NCBI GenBank assembly: GCA_024638475.1
Contig: JAHEKG010000003.1
Span: 1-41,759 of the forward strand
Length of the DNA: 41,759 bases
Source of the DNA: Rhodospirillales bacterium
GTDB lineage: Bacteria; Pseudomonadota; Gammaproteobacteria; Steroidobacterales; JAHEKG01
Reading direction: 5' to 3'
This document shows, in pieces, positions 1-11,446 of the stretch; within the stretch, counting starts at the first letter, position 1, and every line of letters begins with the position of its first letter. Under the pieces are notes generated by a model. That model was not told where the DNA came from, ran no database searches, and saw only the letters and a list, made by a program, of their open reading frames with translations. Made by a program: the position numbers and the translations under genes.

Positions 1-2439
1 CGTCGAAAAGCGGCCCGATGCAGCGGTATTGAGAATACTCATGCGCGTCCACGCCTCGGTGTCGACCCAAGTATCGTTGGCGCGCTGTTGTGCATTGACG
101 AAACTGCGGAAGTCGGCCGCCGTCATCCACGGGTCCGCGGGTTCCCGAATCGCGCGGATGATCGGGTCGAAAAGGCCCGGTTCAAATCGATTGAACTGCC
201 CGCTTTCGAGCAGGTGCATGACCCTGGAAAAATCCGCGTCGCCCTCGATAATCGCCTGCGGGTCATAGTGAGGGCGGAGGGCCTGGATCTCCTGGACGGT
301 CAACCCGAACAAGAAGAAGTTATCGTTGCCGACCGCCTCGCGGATTTCGACATTGGCGCCGTCGAGTGTGCCGACAGTTACCGCGCCGTTCATCATGAGT
401 TTCATGTTGCCCGTGCCGGAGGCCTCTTTGCCCGCGGTCGAAATCTGCTCGGAAATATCCGCTGCCGGGCAGATGATTTCCATGGCCGACACGTTGTAGT
501 CAGGATAGAAAACTAGGCGTAGCCGACCCTCCGTGAGCGGATCCCCATTGATGACGTGGGCGACGTTGTTGCAGAACTTAATGATGGTTTTCGCCATCTC
601 ATAGCCTGGCGCTGCTTTGCCGCCGATGATAGTCGCGCGGGGAGCGAGGTCGTCGCCGTCGCCTCGGGTGATGCGGTCATAGAGATGTATCACGTGCAGT
701 ACATTCAACAACTGGCGCTTGTATTCGTGAATTCGCTTCACCTGCACGTCGAAGATCATATCGACCGTCAGTTGCAACCCGGTTTTCTTTTCCAGTTTGC
801 GTGCCAGGCGCTGCTTGTTCTTGAGTTTCGCCGTGCGCCACGCTGTTTGGAAGTCACTGTCGCCCGCAAACGGGGCGAGCCTTTCCAGTTGCGACAGGTC
901 TTTGATCCAGCCATCGCCGATCTTGCTGGTAATCAATGCATTGAGGTCCGGGTTGCAAGCGGCGAGCCAACGGCGTTGGGTTACGCCGTTGGTCTTGTTA
1001 TTGAATTTGTGCGGCCACAGTTCGGCAAAATCGCGAAATAATCCTTCGGTTAGCAGTTGCGTGTGTAGCGCGGCTACGCCGTTCACCGAATAACTCCCGA
1101 CGATAGCCAGATAGGCCATGCGAATCATCGGCTCGCTGCCCTCTTGGATGAGCGACATACGTCGAATGCGGTCGTTATCGCCCGGCCATCGTAGTGCCAC
1201 TTCGGATACGAAGCGGGCATTGATCTCATAGATGATGTCGAGCAGCCGGGGCAGCAAGCGCCGAAACATCGCAACCGGCCAAAGTTCGAGAGCCTCGGGC
1301 AGCAAGGTGTGGTTCGTGTACGCCATGGTTTGCGTCGTGATGTCCCAGGCTCGATCCCAGCTTAAATGATGCTCGTCAATCAACAAGCGCATGAGTTCGG
1401 CGACCGATACCGCCGGATGCGTGTCATTCAGTTGAAAGACGTGTTTGGCAGCGAACTCATCAAAATCTTCTCCGTGACCCTTGATCCACTCCCTGAGAAT
1501 GTCCTGCAGGCTCGCCGACGCCAGAAAATATTGCTGGCGCAAGCGAAGCTCCTGACCGTTTTCGGTGGCGGCATTCGGATACAACACCATCGTAATATTC
1601 TCGGCGGCGTTCTTGGAGGCAACGGCGTCTGCATAACTCCCGGCGTTGAATTCCTCCAGGTCGAACGCGTCCGTTGCCGCCGCCGACCAAAGACGCAACG
1701 TATTTACGACATCGTTCCGATAGCCCGGCACGGGAATGTCATAGGGAATGGCGAGCACGTCATGGGTATCGACCCAGCGGTAGCGGGTTTCGCCGGTGGG
1801 GTCAGTAGAGGTTGTCGAATGACCGCCAAATTTTACCGTCTGCGTATATTCGAACCGCTCTACTTCCCAGGGGAAGCCCTCGCGCAACCAGGCATCGGGT
1901 TCTTCCACTTGATAGCCGTTCTCGATCCGCTGGTGGAACATGCCATAGTGATAGCGAATGCCGTAACCAGTAACGGGTAGGGCGAGCGTAGCGCAACTAT
2001 CGAGAAAGCACGCCGCCAGTCGCCCGAGGCCGCCGTTGCCCAGACCAGTGTCCCACTCGCGATCGTAGATGTCCTCGAGTTCGAGGCCGATGCGGTTCAG
2101 CGCCTCCCGTGTTTCGGCTTCGATGCCAAGATTAATCAGTGCGTTGCGCAGCAGCCGACCCATGAGAAATTCGAGCGACAGGTAAGCGGTGCGGCGGCCG
2201 TCATCGCGGGCCTTGGTCATGCGAGTTCTTGCCCAGCGTTCCATAAGACGATCGCGGGCCGCAAACACGACCGATTGGTACAGAAAAGGCGACTTCGTCT
2301 GAATCGTGCGGCGGCCGAGCATGCGGCCGAAATAGTGGGTGAAATCCGCGAGGATCGCATCGGTGGTCATCGGCAGATCGGGCGCCTGCAGTAGCTCGAT
2401 ATCGCCGATCCCGGCCTCGTTGTCAGTTTGTGCGGACAT
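1..2439 (-). CDS. glgP: Glycogen/starch/alpha-glucan phosphorylase, 3' end cut by window edge
   Basis: Reverse-strand translation from ATG at 2439 reads [44 protein letters not shown]..., with the phosphorylase motifs [60 protein letters not shown] and [15 protein letters not shown]. Open to position 1. Overlaps the glgB 3' end by 17 bp. Confidence 0.95.
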   Translation of the reverse strand, partial: MSAQTDNEAGIGDIELLQAPDLPMTTDAILADFTHYFGRMLGRRTIQTKSPFLYQSVVFAARDRLMERWARTRMTKARDDGRRTAYLSLEFLMGRLLRNALINLGIEAETREALNRIGLELEDIYDREWDTGLGNGGLGRLAACFLDSCATLALPVTGYGIRYHYGMFHQRIENGYQVEEPDAWLREGFPWEVERFEYTQTVKFGGHSTTSTDPTGETRYRWVDTHDVLAIPYDIPVPGYRNDVVNTLRLWSAAATDAFDLEEFNAGSYADAVASKNAAENITMVLYPNAATENGQELRLRQQYFLASASLQDILREWIKGHGEDFDEFAAKHVFQLNDTHPAVSVAELMRLLIDEHHLSWDRAWDITTQTMAYTNHTLLPEALELWPVAMFRRLLPRLLDIIYEINARFVSEVALRWPGDNDRIRRMSLIQEGSEPMIRMAYLAIVGSYSVNGVAALHTQLLTEGLFRDFAELWPHKFNNKTNGVTQRRWLAACNPDLNALITSKIGDGWIKDLSQLERLAPFAGDSDFQTAWRTAKLKNKQRLARKLEKKTGLQLTVDMIFDVQVKRIHEYKRQLLNVLHVIHLYDRITRGDGDDLAPRATIIGGKAAPGYEMAKTIIKFCNNVAHVINGDPLTEGRLRLVFYPDYNVSAMEIICPAADISEQISTAGKEASGTGNMKLMMNGAVTVGTLDGANVEIREAVGNDNFFLFGLTVQEIQALRPHYDPQAIIEGDADFSRVMHLLESGQFNRFEPGLFDPIIRAIREPADPWMTAADFRSFVNAQQRANDTWVDTEAWTRMSILNTAASGRFST

Positions 2440-4639
2440 TGACGTCTCCAGCCCGATCGGCGGGCTTCAGTAGCAGCGTTGCCAGCGGCGGTAATTGTAA
2501 TGCAATGGAGTACGGCCGTCCGTGACTTGGTACCGTCTCGGCCGTAACCAGGCCGTTCCCGAGGCCGCTACCACCATAGCGCTCGTCATCCGTGTTGATC
2601 GCTTCGCGGAAATCGAGTCGATCCGGTACACCGATTCGAAAATCGTGCCGCACGACGGGTGTCAAGTTACTGACGCAAATGACATAGCCGCCGTGCTTGT
2701 CGCGGCGTAACCAAGACAGCACGCTGTTATTGCGGTCGTTATGATCGATCCACTCGAATCCGGCATGCGAAAAGTCGACTTCGTACAGAGCGGGTAGGGA
2801 CCTGTAGGTCGCGTTGAGATCACGCACAAGCGTTTGTATTTGCCGGTGGGGCGCGAACTCGAGTAAGTGCCAGTCGAGCGACCGATCGTGGTTCCACTCG
2901 CTGCGTTGCGCCAGTTCACCCCCCATAAACAACAGTTTCTTGCCAGGGTGCGCATACAGAACACCGTAGTAGGCGCGCAGGTTCGCGAATTTCTGCCAAT
3001 CGTCGCCGGGCATGCGTTCCAGCAACGAGCGTTTACCGTGTACGACCTCATCGTGCGACAAGGGCAGCACGAAGTTTTCGTTGTACGCGTATACCATGCC
3101 GAAAGTCATCTTGTCGTGATGATGTTTGCGATGCACCGGATCCTCGCCCATGTAAGCCAGGGTATCGTTCATCCACCCCATGTTCCATTTAAACGTAAAG
3201 CCCAACCCGCCCCCATCCACGGGGCGCGAAACGCCGGGCCAGGCCGTCGACTCTTCGGCAAAGCTTATGGCGCCATGTGCATGTAATTCGGTATTGAGGT
3301 ACTTCAAGAACGCGACGGCTTCTAGATTTTCGTTGCCGCCGTATTGGTTAGGGATCCATTCACCCTCTTCGCGGGAGTAGTCCAGGTACAACATCGATGC
3401 GACGGCATCGACGCGCAAGGCGTCGACGTGAAACTCGTTAATCCAATACAGCGCATTGCCCATGAGGTAGTTGACGACCTCGCGACGGCCGAAATTAAAA
3501 ACATAAGTACCCCAGTCGGCGTGCTGCCCCATGCGCGGATCGGCATGCTCGTAGAGGGAGGTACCGTCGAAGCGTGCCAGGCCGTGTTCATCCTTGGGGA
3601 AATGTGCGGGCACCCAATCGATGATGACGCCGAGGTCGGCCGCATGGCAGCGGTCGACGAGATAACGAAAATCGTCGGGGTCGCCAAACCGCTGCGTCGG
3701 GGCAAACATGCCGATGGGCTGATAGCCCCAGGATCCGTCGAACGGATGCTCCGACACCGGCAGGAGTTCGATGTGTGTAAACCCTTGCTCGACAACGTAG
3801 GCGACCAGCTCGTCGGCCAGCTCGCGATAGGTCAGAAAGCGGTTGCCTTCGCCTCGCCGCCAGGAGCCAAGATGCACTTCGTAGATACTATACGGCGCCG
3901 CCAAATCCGGCCCGCGACGGCGGCGACTCATCCAGGCATCGTCCTGCCACTGGTATGTGCTGTCGAAAACGATCGAGGCATTACCGGGTGGCGCCTCGAA
4001 ATAGGTGCCGAACGGATCGGCCTTCAAAGGCAGCAGGGTGCCATTGCGGTCGAGTACTTCGTACTTGTACCTGCTGCCCTTGCCCACTTCGGGGACAAAA
4101 ATCTCCCAGATGCCATTGCCCGGATGCAAGCGCATGACATGGCAGCGCCCGTCCCAAGCGTTAAAGTCGCCGACGACGCTCACACGGGACGCGTTTGGCG
4201 CCCAGACGGCAAAACGCGTGCCGTGAATGCCTTGAATCGGTCGTTGGTGCGCGCCGAGCTTGGTGTAGATCTTCTTGTCGGAGCCCTCGCCCAGCAGATA
4301 CAGGTCGACGTCACCCAGCGTTGACGGAAACCGATAGCAATCCTCTATCGTTCTCGTATTGCCGTCTTCGTATGTGATGCGCAATGCGTAGCGCCGCTTG
4401 CGCGCGGGCATTTCTCCGATGAACAAGCTACTCGTGCGGACACGCAGCATGCTGGCGAGCCTGTCGCCGCCGGCATCCACCAATTCGATTTGCTTCGCGC
4501 CCGGCTGGAAGGTTCGCACGACACGTCCGTCGCGACTCGGATGCAAACCGAGCACCGCGAACGGATCGTTGTGCCGCCCAGCCGCGATGGCGTCGAATTC
4601 CGCCCCGCGTTCGCGAATTTCTTTCTCAAAGACACTCAT
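2423..4639 (-). CDS. glgB: 1,4-alpha-glucan branching enzyme
   Basis: 738 aa ORF with [90 protein letters not shown] and [15 protein letters not shown], typical of GlgB (GH13). Confidence 0.97.
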   Translation of the reverse strand: MSVFEKEIRERGAEFDAIAAGRHNDPFAVLGLHPSRDGRVVRTFQPGAKQIELVDAGGDRLASMLRVRTSSLFIGEMPARKRRYALRITYEDGNTRTIEDCYRFPSTLGDVDLYLLGEGSDKKIYTKLGAHQRPIQGIHGTRFAVWAPNASRVSVVGDFNAWDGRCHVMRLHPGNGIWEIFVPEVGKGSRYKYEVLDRNGTLLPLKADPFGTYFEAPPGNASIVFDSTYQWQDDAWMSRRRRGPDLAAPYSIYEVHLGSWRRGEGNRFLTYRELADELVAYVVEQGFTHIELLPVSEHPFDGSWGYQPIGMFAPTQRFGDPDDFRYLVDRCHAADLGVIIDWVPAHFPKDEHGLARFDGTSLYEHADPRMGQHADWGTYVFNFGRREVVNYLMGNALYWINEFHVDALRVDAVASMLYLDYSREEGEWIPNQYGGNENLEAVAFLKYLNTELHAHGAISFAEESTAWPGVSRPVDGGGLGFTFKWNMGWMNDTLAYMGEDPVHRKHHHDKMTFGMVYAYNENFVLPLSHDEVVHGKRSLLERMPGDDWQKFANLRAYYGVLYAHPGKKLLFMGGELAQRSEWNHDRSLDWHLLEFAPHRQIQTLVRDLNATYRSLPALYEVDFSHAGFEWIDHNDRNNSVLSWLRRDKHGGYVICVSNLTPVVRHDFRIGVPDRLDFREAINTDDERYGGSGLGNGLVTAETVPSHGRPYSIALQLPPLATLLLKPADRAGDVNVRTN

Positions 4640-6173
4640 AAACCGTCTCGATGTATTGCCGTGCCGAGGCGGACCACTCGAAGCGCTGACCGGCCGCCTG
4701 TTCCCGGAGCCGTCGCCACTGGCGGGGTTGGCGATCCCGCATGGTCAATGCGTTGGCGACGCATTCGACGAAGGCGGCGGACTGTTCCTGTGCCGTGTCG
4801 CCCCGGAAGACGAATCCCGACACGCCGTCTTGGACGGTGTCGGCCAGACCGCCAACGCCATGCACGACGCAGGGTTGGCCCTCGCGCATGGCCAGTAGTT
4901 GGCTGATACCGCACGGTTCGAAGGAGGACGGCATCAGGAACAGGTCCCCGGTACGGTATAACTCATTGCTCAGCGCTTCGGAATAGCCGCGGAAGTAGGT
5001 CATGTTCTCGTGGTCGGCCGCAATGGCTTCCAGCCGGCCCTCGTAGCGAGGCTCGCCGCTGCCGAGGAGAAAAAAATGCCCGCGACGGTCCAGTCTGTCT
5101 AGCACGGCTTCCAGTGCCGTGACACCGTCATTATCGGCCTCCAAAAGCAGGCGCATCTTTTGCTCGACGACCCGACCGACGCTCGTCAACACATGCGGCG
5201 GGCGCCGCCGCGGTAACTGGCCAAGCCGCTCCAGGGCCAGCCGATGCACGCTGGCGTCTGCTTCTGCCTTCCAAGCCCCGACCGTCGTTTTCGCCAGTTT
5301 AAGGAATTCGCCCCACGGCGCTGGTCGGGTCCTGGGCATCGAGTAGTCGCAACCGTTGAGTATCCCCGTCAGCCGGTGTTGCTCGGCGGCCGTGTTTAGA
5401 TCGCCTTCCAGGCCTTCGCCGCCGACGAAACCGCGTTCGGGATCGCTCTTACGAAGGATTTCTTTCGCATAGGTTGGCGACACCGTATTGATCCGGTCGG
5501 CTAACCGAATCGCCGCGGCCATCGGGTTGTAGCAATCGAATACGGGATCCGCAATTTGCTCGGGGGTGTAGTCGAGCCCCGGAAACCATTCGTCGAAAGC
5601 GGAGGAGTCGCCAGTGAACGGACGCTGGCCCTGATACGCAAGGTTGTGGATTGTGAGTACGGTGGGCGTCTGGCGTAGGCGTTCGAAGCTCGGTTCGAAC
5701 GCCCGCAGCGCCGCTACCGTGCCCGCATGCCAGTCGTGCAAGTGGATCGCGGCTGGTGTCGATTCGAGCGTCTCGACCCAGCTTGCTACGCCGGCGCTAA
5801 AAAACGCAAACTTGTTCGCATCCGTTGCGAATGGTCGATCATCGTCATCGCTGTGATAAATGACGCCCGGTTCGGTCGGCATAAATAAATTGTGATCAAG
5901 CACCAGACTCCGCACCGTGCCCACTGCACCGTGCACCTCCCACACATCCACTTTCTGGTTGATGCCTCGAAAGTTGCTTTGCAGCGAACCTAACGCGCGG
6001 GCGCCGGGGAGTTTCTGCAAGCTGCCGTACGACGGCGTTAGCACGGTGATTTGCAATCCGAGGTCGGCAAGCGCGGCGGGCAAGTCGCGAATAACGTCGC
6101 CGATTCCGCCCATCTTGCCGCCCGTCAGGGCTGCGTTTTCGGCGGCCACGAAAATGACTTCCTGGTTGTTGAT
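4626..6173 (-). CDS. glgA: Glycogen synthase (ADP-glucose type, GT5)
   Basis: [50 protein letters not shown] and [20 protein letters not shown]. The called ORF starts at GTG 6149, but homology suggests translation begins upstream, between in-frame TAG 6183-6185 and 6149. The best candidate is ATC at 6173 (see findings). Confidence 0.93.
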   Translation of the reverse strand: MNNQEVIFVAAENAALTGGKMGGIGDVIRDLPAALADLGLQITVLTPSYGSLQKLPGARALGSLQSNFRGINQKVDVWEVHGAVGTVRSLVLDHNLFMPTEPGVIYHSDDDDRPFATDANKFAFFSAGVASWVETLESTPAAIHLHDWHAGTVAALRAFEPSFERLRQTPTVLTIHNLAYQGQRPFTGDSSAFDEWFPGLDYTPEQIADPVFDCYNPMAAAIRLADRINTVSPTYAKEILRKSDPERGFVGGEGLEGDLNTAAEQHRLTGILNGCDYSMPRTRPAPWGEFLKLAKTTVGAWKAEADASVHRLALERLGQLPRRRPPHVLTSVGRVVEQKMRLLLEADNDGVTALEAVLDRLDRRGHFFLLGSGEPRYEGRLEAIAADHENMTYFRGYSEALSNELYRTGDLFLMPSSFEPCGISQLLAMREGQPCVVHGVGGLADTVQDGVSGFVFRGDTAQEQSAAFVECVANALTMRDRQPRQWRRLREQAAGQRFEWSASARQYIETVYECL

Positions 6174-6185
6174 GGTGCGCGCCTA

Positions 6186-7463
6186 CTAGCGTGTGAAATG
6201 CAGCTCTTGCCCCAGCATATCGGGGGTGACTAAGGTGATGCCTTTGTCGGTGATACGAAAACCGCGTTCCCGGTCGGCGTCGGGGTCGACGCCGATTTCG
6301 GTACCGGCTGGGATCGTCGCACCGCGGTCGATGATTGCGCGTTTGATATGGCATTTCTCACCGATCTCGACATCCGGCAGCACCAGCGACTCGGTCACTT
6401 CGCCATAGGGCTCGATGCGCGATCGGGAGAAAAATAGAGAGTTCCTAACCGTACTTCCCGATATCACGCAGTCGCCCGAAACCAGTGACTGAATCGCCTG
6501 GCCGCGCCGGCCGTCGTCGTCGAAAACGAACTTCGCCGGAGCCGATTGCCACTGATGGGTGGTGATCGGCCACCTGCGGTCGTACATGTTGAGCTGCGGC
6601 GTTACCGACGCGAGTTCCATGTTCGCTTCCCAATACGCATCCAGGGTACCGACGTCCCGCCAATAAGCCTGTTCGCCCGTGTCAGGGTCCCGGAACGGGT
6701 AGGCATATACCCGGTAGTGGTCGATGATCGAAGGAATCACGTCCTTGCCGAAGTCGTGACTGGTGCCGGGGGTATCGGCGTCCTTGATGACTTGTTCGTA
6801 GAGGAATCCCGTATTGAAAACATAGTTGCCCATGGACGCCATGCAGATCCCGGGCCGGCCCGGGATCGAGTTGGGTTGTTGGGGTTTTTCGTCGAAACCG
6901 ATAATGCGCCCGGATTCATCCACGGTCATCACGCCGAGTTGGCCCGCGGCTTCCTCGACCGGCACCTCGATACAGCAGATAGTCATGTCCGCGTTTTTCT
7001 CCGCGTGGGCTGCTATGAACGGGCCGTAGTCCATCTTGTAAATGTGATCACCCGCGAGAATCAGGACATAGCCCGGCGAGTGGGTGCGGATGATGTCCAG
7101 GTTTTGATAAATCGCGTCGGCAGTGCCGCGGTACCATTCCCCGCCGATGCGCTGCGATGCGGGTAGGATCTCGACGAACTCACGCTGCGAGGGTTGGAAG
7201 GTCGTCCAGCCATTCACGAGATGCCGAATCAGCGAGTGAGCCTTGTATTGGGTGAGGATGCCGATCCGGCGTACGCCGGAGTTGATGCAATTCGATAGGG
7301 GAAAATCAATGATGCGGAACTTGCCGCCGAAATACAGTGCCGGCTTCGCACGCCAAGCGGTCAGTTCGTACAAACGCGACCCCTGGCCGCCGGCGAGGAT
7401 CAACGCAATCGTATCCCTCGTTAGTCGGCTGACAAAGCGGCCATCGTCGGTGTTATTTGCCAT
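6186..7463 (-). CDS. glgC: Glucose-1-phosphate adenylyltransferase
   Basis: 425 aa; [69 protein letters not shown] and C-terminal [21 protein letters not shown], characteristic of GlgC. Confidence 0.97.
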   Translation of the reverse strand: MANNTDDGRFVSRLTRDTIALILAGGQGSRLYELTAWRAKPALYFGGKFRIIDFPLSNCINSGVRRIGILTQYKAHSLIRHLVNGWTTFQPSQREFVEILPASQRIGGEWYRGTADAIYQNLDIIRTHSPGYVLILAGDHIYKMDYGPFIAAHAEKNADMTICCIEVPVEEAAGQLGVMTVDESGRIIGFDEKPQQPNSIPGRPGICMASMGNYVFNTGFLYEQVIKDADTPGTSHDFGKDVIPSIIDHYRVYAYPFRDPDTGEQAYWRDVGTLDAYWEANMELASVTPQLNMYDRRWPITTHQWQSAPAKFVFDDDGRRGQAIQSLVSGDCVISGSTVRNSLFFSRSRIEPYGEVTESLVLPDVEIGEKCHIKRAIIDRGATIPAGTEIGVDPDADRERGFRITDKGITLVTPDMLGQELHFTR

Positions 7464-9006
7464 GGGGGGATTCTCTTCCGGAAGCGGTTACGGCATTAGC
7501 GACATTGTCGCAGACTTCGTCCGTTAATTGGGGGGCGGTCACGCGCCAACGCCAGTTGCCATGCAGCGTTCCCGGGGTGTTGAGACGCGCCTCGGTTCCC
7601 AACCCGAGATAATCCTGCAGCGGCGCAATGGCCAACTGCGCGTCGGTCGAGAATGCCGCTTTCACCAGATCCATGGCGACAGTTGCGGGTGTTCCGCGAG
7701 TCAGTGTCAGGACGGCAGTCTGGGCCCGGCGAATCTCGTCGGCCGAACGGGTGTCTCGGTCGCCGCCGTTAAACCAGCCTACCGTCGTGTCGTTATCGTG
7801 GGTCCCGGTATAGCATACGCAATCCACCGGCACCTGCGATAACGCAAACTCCGGCTCGCACACCGCGAATTGCAGGACGACCATGCCGGGAAGGTGGTGC
7901 CGGCTGCGTAGGGATTCGACCTCGGGCGTGATGACGCCAAGATTTTCGGCGACGATCGGCAGCGACCCGAGCGCGCCTCGTACGGCCTCGAAGAACTTGT
8001 CGCCCGGCCCGGGCTCCCACTTGCCGTCGCGCGCCGTCGCGCTGTCCGCAGCGACGGACCAGTACGATTCGAAGCCGCGAAAATGGTCGATGCGGACGAT
8101 ATCGGCGCACTCCGCAGCCGCGCGCAGCCGCGCGATCCACCAGGCGTACCCCGTGGCTTCGTGTCTTGGCCAGTCGTAGAGTGGGTTGCCCCACAGTTGC
8201 CCTTCGTCGCTGAAGTAGTCCGGGGGGACGCCCGCCACGGCTTCCGGCCGGCCGGCGGCATCCATGCGCAGCAATGCGTCCCCGGTCCAGGCGTCGGCAC
8301 TATCCAACGCGACGTAGATCGGCAGATCGCCGAATAACCGTACTCCGTTTTCCTTGGCGTACTCTCGTAGCCGCCGCCATTGCGCGTAGAACAGGAACTG
8401 TAGGACCTCGATGGCGCGGATGTCTCCCGCGCGCGCAGCTTCTATCGACCGAAGTGCGGCTGCGTCGCGACGGCCGTACTGCGTTGCCCACTCGGGCCAC
8501 GGCCGTTGATCGTGCGCGGCCTTTAAAAGGCGAAACAGCGCATAGTCACGCAGCCAGTTTGCGTGGTGCTGTTCGCGAAAGGCATCGAATTCCGACTTGA
8601 GTTCCGCACTCGCCCGCGTTTCGAAGCGGCTTGCCGCGCGTGCCAGCAGCCGCGTCTTGACGGGGATCAGGCGGCCGTAGTCCACACATGTCGCCGGCAA
8701 GTCGGCTAGGGGCGATAGTTCGCCTCGGCGCAGCAGGCCTTCGGCTGTGAGTTCGTGGAGATCGATGAGCATTTCGTTGCCGGCGAACGAAGACAGCAGT
8801 TGGTAGGGCGAGTCGCCGTAGCCGGTGGGGCCCAGCGGCAGGAACTGCCAGACACCGAGCCGCATGCGTCTGAGCGTGTCGATGAATGCGCATGCCGGTG
8901 CGCCAATCCCGCCGATCCCATGGGGGCCCGGCAGTGAGGTCATAGGCAGGCAGACGCCCGCCTCACGGATTGGCGGTACATGCGCGTTGGTCTTGTCGAT
9001 TGTCAC
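7453..9006 (-). CDS. malQ: 4-alpha-glucanotransferase (GH77)
   Basis: 517 aa; [98 protein letters not shown] and [13 protein letters not shown]. Overlaps the glgC start by 11 bp. Confidence 0.96.
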   Translation of the reverse strand: MTIDKTNAHVPPIREAGVCLPMTSLPGPHGIGGIGAPACAFIDTLRRMRLGVWQFLPLGPTGYGDSPYQLLSSFAGNEMLIDLHELTAEGLLRRGELSPLADLPATCVDYGRLIPVKTRLLARAASRFETRASAELKSEFDAFREQHHANWLRDYALFRLLKAAHDQRPWPEWATQYGRRDAAALRSIEAARAGDIRAIEVLQFLFYAQWRRLREYAKENGVRLFGDLPIYVALDSADAWTGDALLRMDAAGRPEAVAGVPPDYFSDEGQLWGNPLYDWPRHEATGYAWWIARLRAAAECADIVRIDHFRGFESYWSVAADSATARDGKWEPGPGDKFFEAVRGALGSLPIVAENLGVITPEVESLRSRHHLPGMVVLQFAVCEPEFALSQVPVDCVCYTGTHDNDTTVGWFNGGDRDTRSADEIRRAQTAVLTLTRGTPATVAMDLVKAAFSTDAQLAIAPLQDYLGLGTEARLNTPGTLHGNWRWRVTAPQLTDEVCDNVANAVTASGRESPHGK

Positions 9007-9112
9007 GTGTGGTTGAGCCGACGTTAAGTTAACTGTCGCCGAATTGAGACGCTTGCAGCGTAACCTAGGCCTGTTACATTGTCAGATCGTTTTTCGCAAG
9101 GTCGAACAGTCT

Positions 9113-10459
9113 ATGAGCGCCATTCACAAAACTTTGCCGGTGTCCCTGTTAGCCGGGCTCGCACTAATTGGGCTGAGCAGTTGCGGGTCTTCCGGTGATG
9201 CGCCACCGGCGGCCGCCGCGCCGCCTCCGCCTGCCATGGCGAAGGTGGCGGTGTTGTTCACGGATGCACCGACCGATGAATTCAGCGCCATCCGCCTGGA
9301 TGTCGTCGAGGCGCGCCTGATCGGCGGTGGCGCGGATCAGGTGTTGTTCCAGGGTCAGGAGCCGATAGATCTCTTGGACCTGACCAACTATAGCGAGCCG
9401 GTCGTGTTTGGCGAGGTGGAGCCGGGGACCTATACGAAGCTGCGACTCCTCATCGACAATCTGGAGCTGGAGCCGAAGGATGGCAGCCCGTCCATTTTTC
9501 CGGCGCTGCCGGCAAACGGCAAGATCGATTTGCTGGACCCCAACGGTTTCGACGTCCGAGCCGGGCGTTCACTGATGATCGAGATTGACATGGATGCCAA
9601 CAAGGCCATCAAGATCACTAAAGCCGGTAACAGCAACCGGTACAAATTTCGTCCGGTCGTGAAGGTCAACATCATCGATACCGGGCTGCCGGATAAGTTG
9701 GCCCGGCTCGAGGGGTCCGTCAGCCAGATTTTTGCGGATCCGGCCGGCAGCTTCGAGCTTTGCGATCTCGACTCGCCGGACAGTTGCGTCGACGTCACGA
9801 CGGATTCGAACACGAGCGTCTTCGACGATGAGGGTCTGGCTACCGATGTTGCCAACCTGACGGTGGACGACATGGTGGTCGTGATTGGTCAGTATGCGGC
9901 GGACGACGACATCGTTCTCAATGCGGTGGTCATCGAGATTGGCGGCAACGCCGAGCAGGTCAAGGCGAACGTCGTCAGCAATCCGGTCGCTAACGAGTTC
10001 CTGGTCATTACCGAGGATGGCATGAGCCTCACCATTGAAACCCAAGCGGAAACCAAATATTTCGATGCCAACGGCGCAATTGGAGCGGGGGCCATCGTGC
10101 TCGGCGTGGATGTGGAAATCGAAGGGGTCAAACCGCCCAAAGCCGATCCGATGGATCCGGATGTCATGCGTGCGGCATTGGTGTTTCTCGAGGCCGACGC
10201 CGACGAGCAAATTAGCGGTACCATCAGCGACCCCTTAGACAGCGCGACGCGCAGCTTTGGCCTCATGTTGACGGGGGGCGGGGACACCTGTGTGCGAGTG
10301 GACGCCGATGCCGACATCCTGCTCGTCGACACGGCGGCTTCCGAGGTCACGATGGGCGACTTCGATGACCTCAGTGTGTCGCAGGCCGTGGAGTTGTTCG
10401 GCGTGACGGCGGTCGACAGTTGTTTCGATGCCAACGAGGTGATTGTCGAGCTTCCCTAA
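9113..10459 (+). CDS. DUF4382-type lipoprotein with C-terminal DUF5666-like repeats
   Basis: Lipobox-like signal LLAGLALIGLSSCGSSG. AKVAVLFTDAPTDEFSAIRLDVVEARLIG resembles DUF4382 proteins. Several LEGSVSQI.../ISGTISDP beta-strand repeats follow. Confidence 0.7.
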   Translation: MSAIHKTLPVSLLAGLALIGLSSCGSSGDAPPAAAAPPPPAMAKVAVLFTDAPTDEFSAIRLDVVEARLIGGGADQVLFQGQEPIDLLDLTNYSEPVVFGEVEPGTYTKLRLLIDNLELEPKDGSPSIFPALPANGKIDLLDPNGFDVRAGRSLMIEIDMDANKAIKITKAGNSNRYKFRPVVKVNIIDTGLPDKLARLEGSVSQIFADPAGSFELCDLDSPDSCVDVTTDSNTSVFDDEGLATDVANLTVDDMVVVIGQYAADDDIVLNAVVIEIGGNAEQVKANVVSNPVANEFLVITEDGMSLTIETQAETKYFDANGAIGAGAIVLGVDVEIEGVKPPKADPMDPDVMRAALVFLEADADEQISGTISDPLDSATRSFGLMLTGGGDTCVRVDADADILLVDTAASEVTMGDFDDLSVSQAVELFGVTAVDSCFDANEVIVELP

Positions 10460-10555
10460 GGCCGGCGCGCTGGCTCGCGCACCTAACGCCTTTGGCTCTC
10501 GCTTCCGGCGTCGACTATCATGGGCGAGTTCCATGACTAGCTAGCGAGCAATGCA

Positions 10556-11446
10556 ATGACCAGTGCCGCGTGGCTCCGGCAGTTTTACCGCAGGCCCTGG
10601 GTCGGGTTGTCGGCATTGGTGGTGGTTTTCTTGGCGCTTCCACTGACCCATAGCATCACCGTGTTGGTCAACCGCACGGTGGGTCGCGAAGACAGCCTAC
10701 TCGTGTTGTTCCCAATCGGCCTGATCGCGCTGATTGCGCTGGTGGCGGGTATCCGCCGTAACCGGGAAGTCAGCGGCACGTTGTTGGGGTTCCTCACGGG
10801 TTATTTGCTCTGGACCGGGTGGGCCAGCTATGCCTTTCGGTTCAACGAGATCAGCTTGAACATGCCAATGGCGGTCTTGGAGGAAGGTGCGCGCCGACCG
10901 GTACACCTGCTGTTCATCCAAGGGTCCTTTGGCATCTGTGTCGTCACGCTGCTGTACTTCGTTTTCGATCGCAACACGCGCTGCAGCGCTTTCATGTGGA
11001 TACAGCGTGTGCTGCGCTTGGGTTTCGGCAAAGCCGACAGCGCACAGCAGCGCAACTATTGCCGGGTCACGTTTATCGAAACCGTTTATGTCATTTGGTT
11101 TTGCTATGCGCTGTCGCTGTTTTTGGGCGATCCCCGTTTCCTCGGCTACGACCACCCGGTGACCTACGGCGTCCTAGCCGTACTGCTCGGCTGGGGAAGC
11201 TACCTGCTTTGGCGGTTGCTTAAGTTTTCGCGTCTCATGGCGGCGATTCGCTATGCGATTCCAACGAAAGCGTTATTCTGGATTCCCGTCGGCGAATTTT
11301 TTCCGCGCTACGGATTTTACGAAGAGTTTTGGCTGCGGCCTTGGGCGCACAAGGGGCCGATGCTGGCGGTGCTCGGGGTTTTCCTCGTGCTGCTGATCGC
11401 AAGCCCGTTGTTGCCTCAGCGCAAGGCCACGGGTGACGGCGCTTGA
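10556..11446 (+). CDS. Polytopic membrane protein of unknown function
   Basis: 296 aa ORF with multiple hydrophobic segments (LSALVVVFLALPLTHSITVLV, LIGLIALIALVAGI, FGICVVTLLYFVF, VYVIWFCYALSLFLG, AVLGVFLVLLIASPLL). No family recognised. Confidence 0.6.
   Translation: MTSAAWLRQFYRRPWVGLSALVVVFLALPLTHSITVLVNRTVGREDSLLVLFPIGLIALIALVAGIRRNREVSGTLLGFLTGYLLWTGWASYAFRFNEISLNMPMAVLEEGARRPVHLLFIQGSFGICVVTLLYFVFDRNTRCSAFMWIQRVLRLGFGKADSAQQRNYCRVTFIETVYVIWFCYALSLFLGDPRFLGYDHPVTYGVLAVLLGWGSYLLWRLLKFSRLMAAIRYAIPTKALFWIPVGEFFPRYGFYEEFWLRPWAHKGPMLAVLGVFLVLLIASPLLPQRKATGDGA

Noticed and set aside
1-1980. Plus-strand ORFs (142, 161, 204 aa) at the left edge
   Set aside because: All are antisense to glgP, which is read clearly on the minus strand through to the window edge.
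3344-4324. 326-aa plus-strand ORF antisense to glgB
   Set aside because: Its reading is the complement of a strongly supported glgB; typical long antisense ORF in GC-rich DNA with no recognisable domain.
9569-10210. 213-aa minus-strand ORF antisense to the DUF4382-type lipoprotein
   Set aside because: Shadow ORF; the plus strand has a lipobox and coherent domain pattern.
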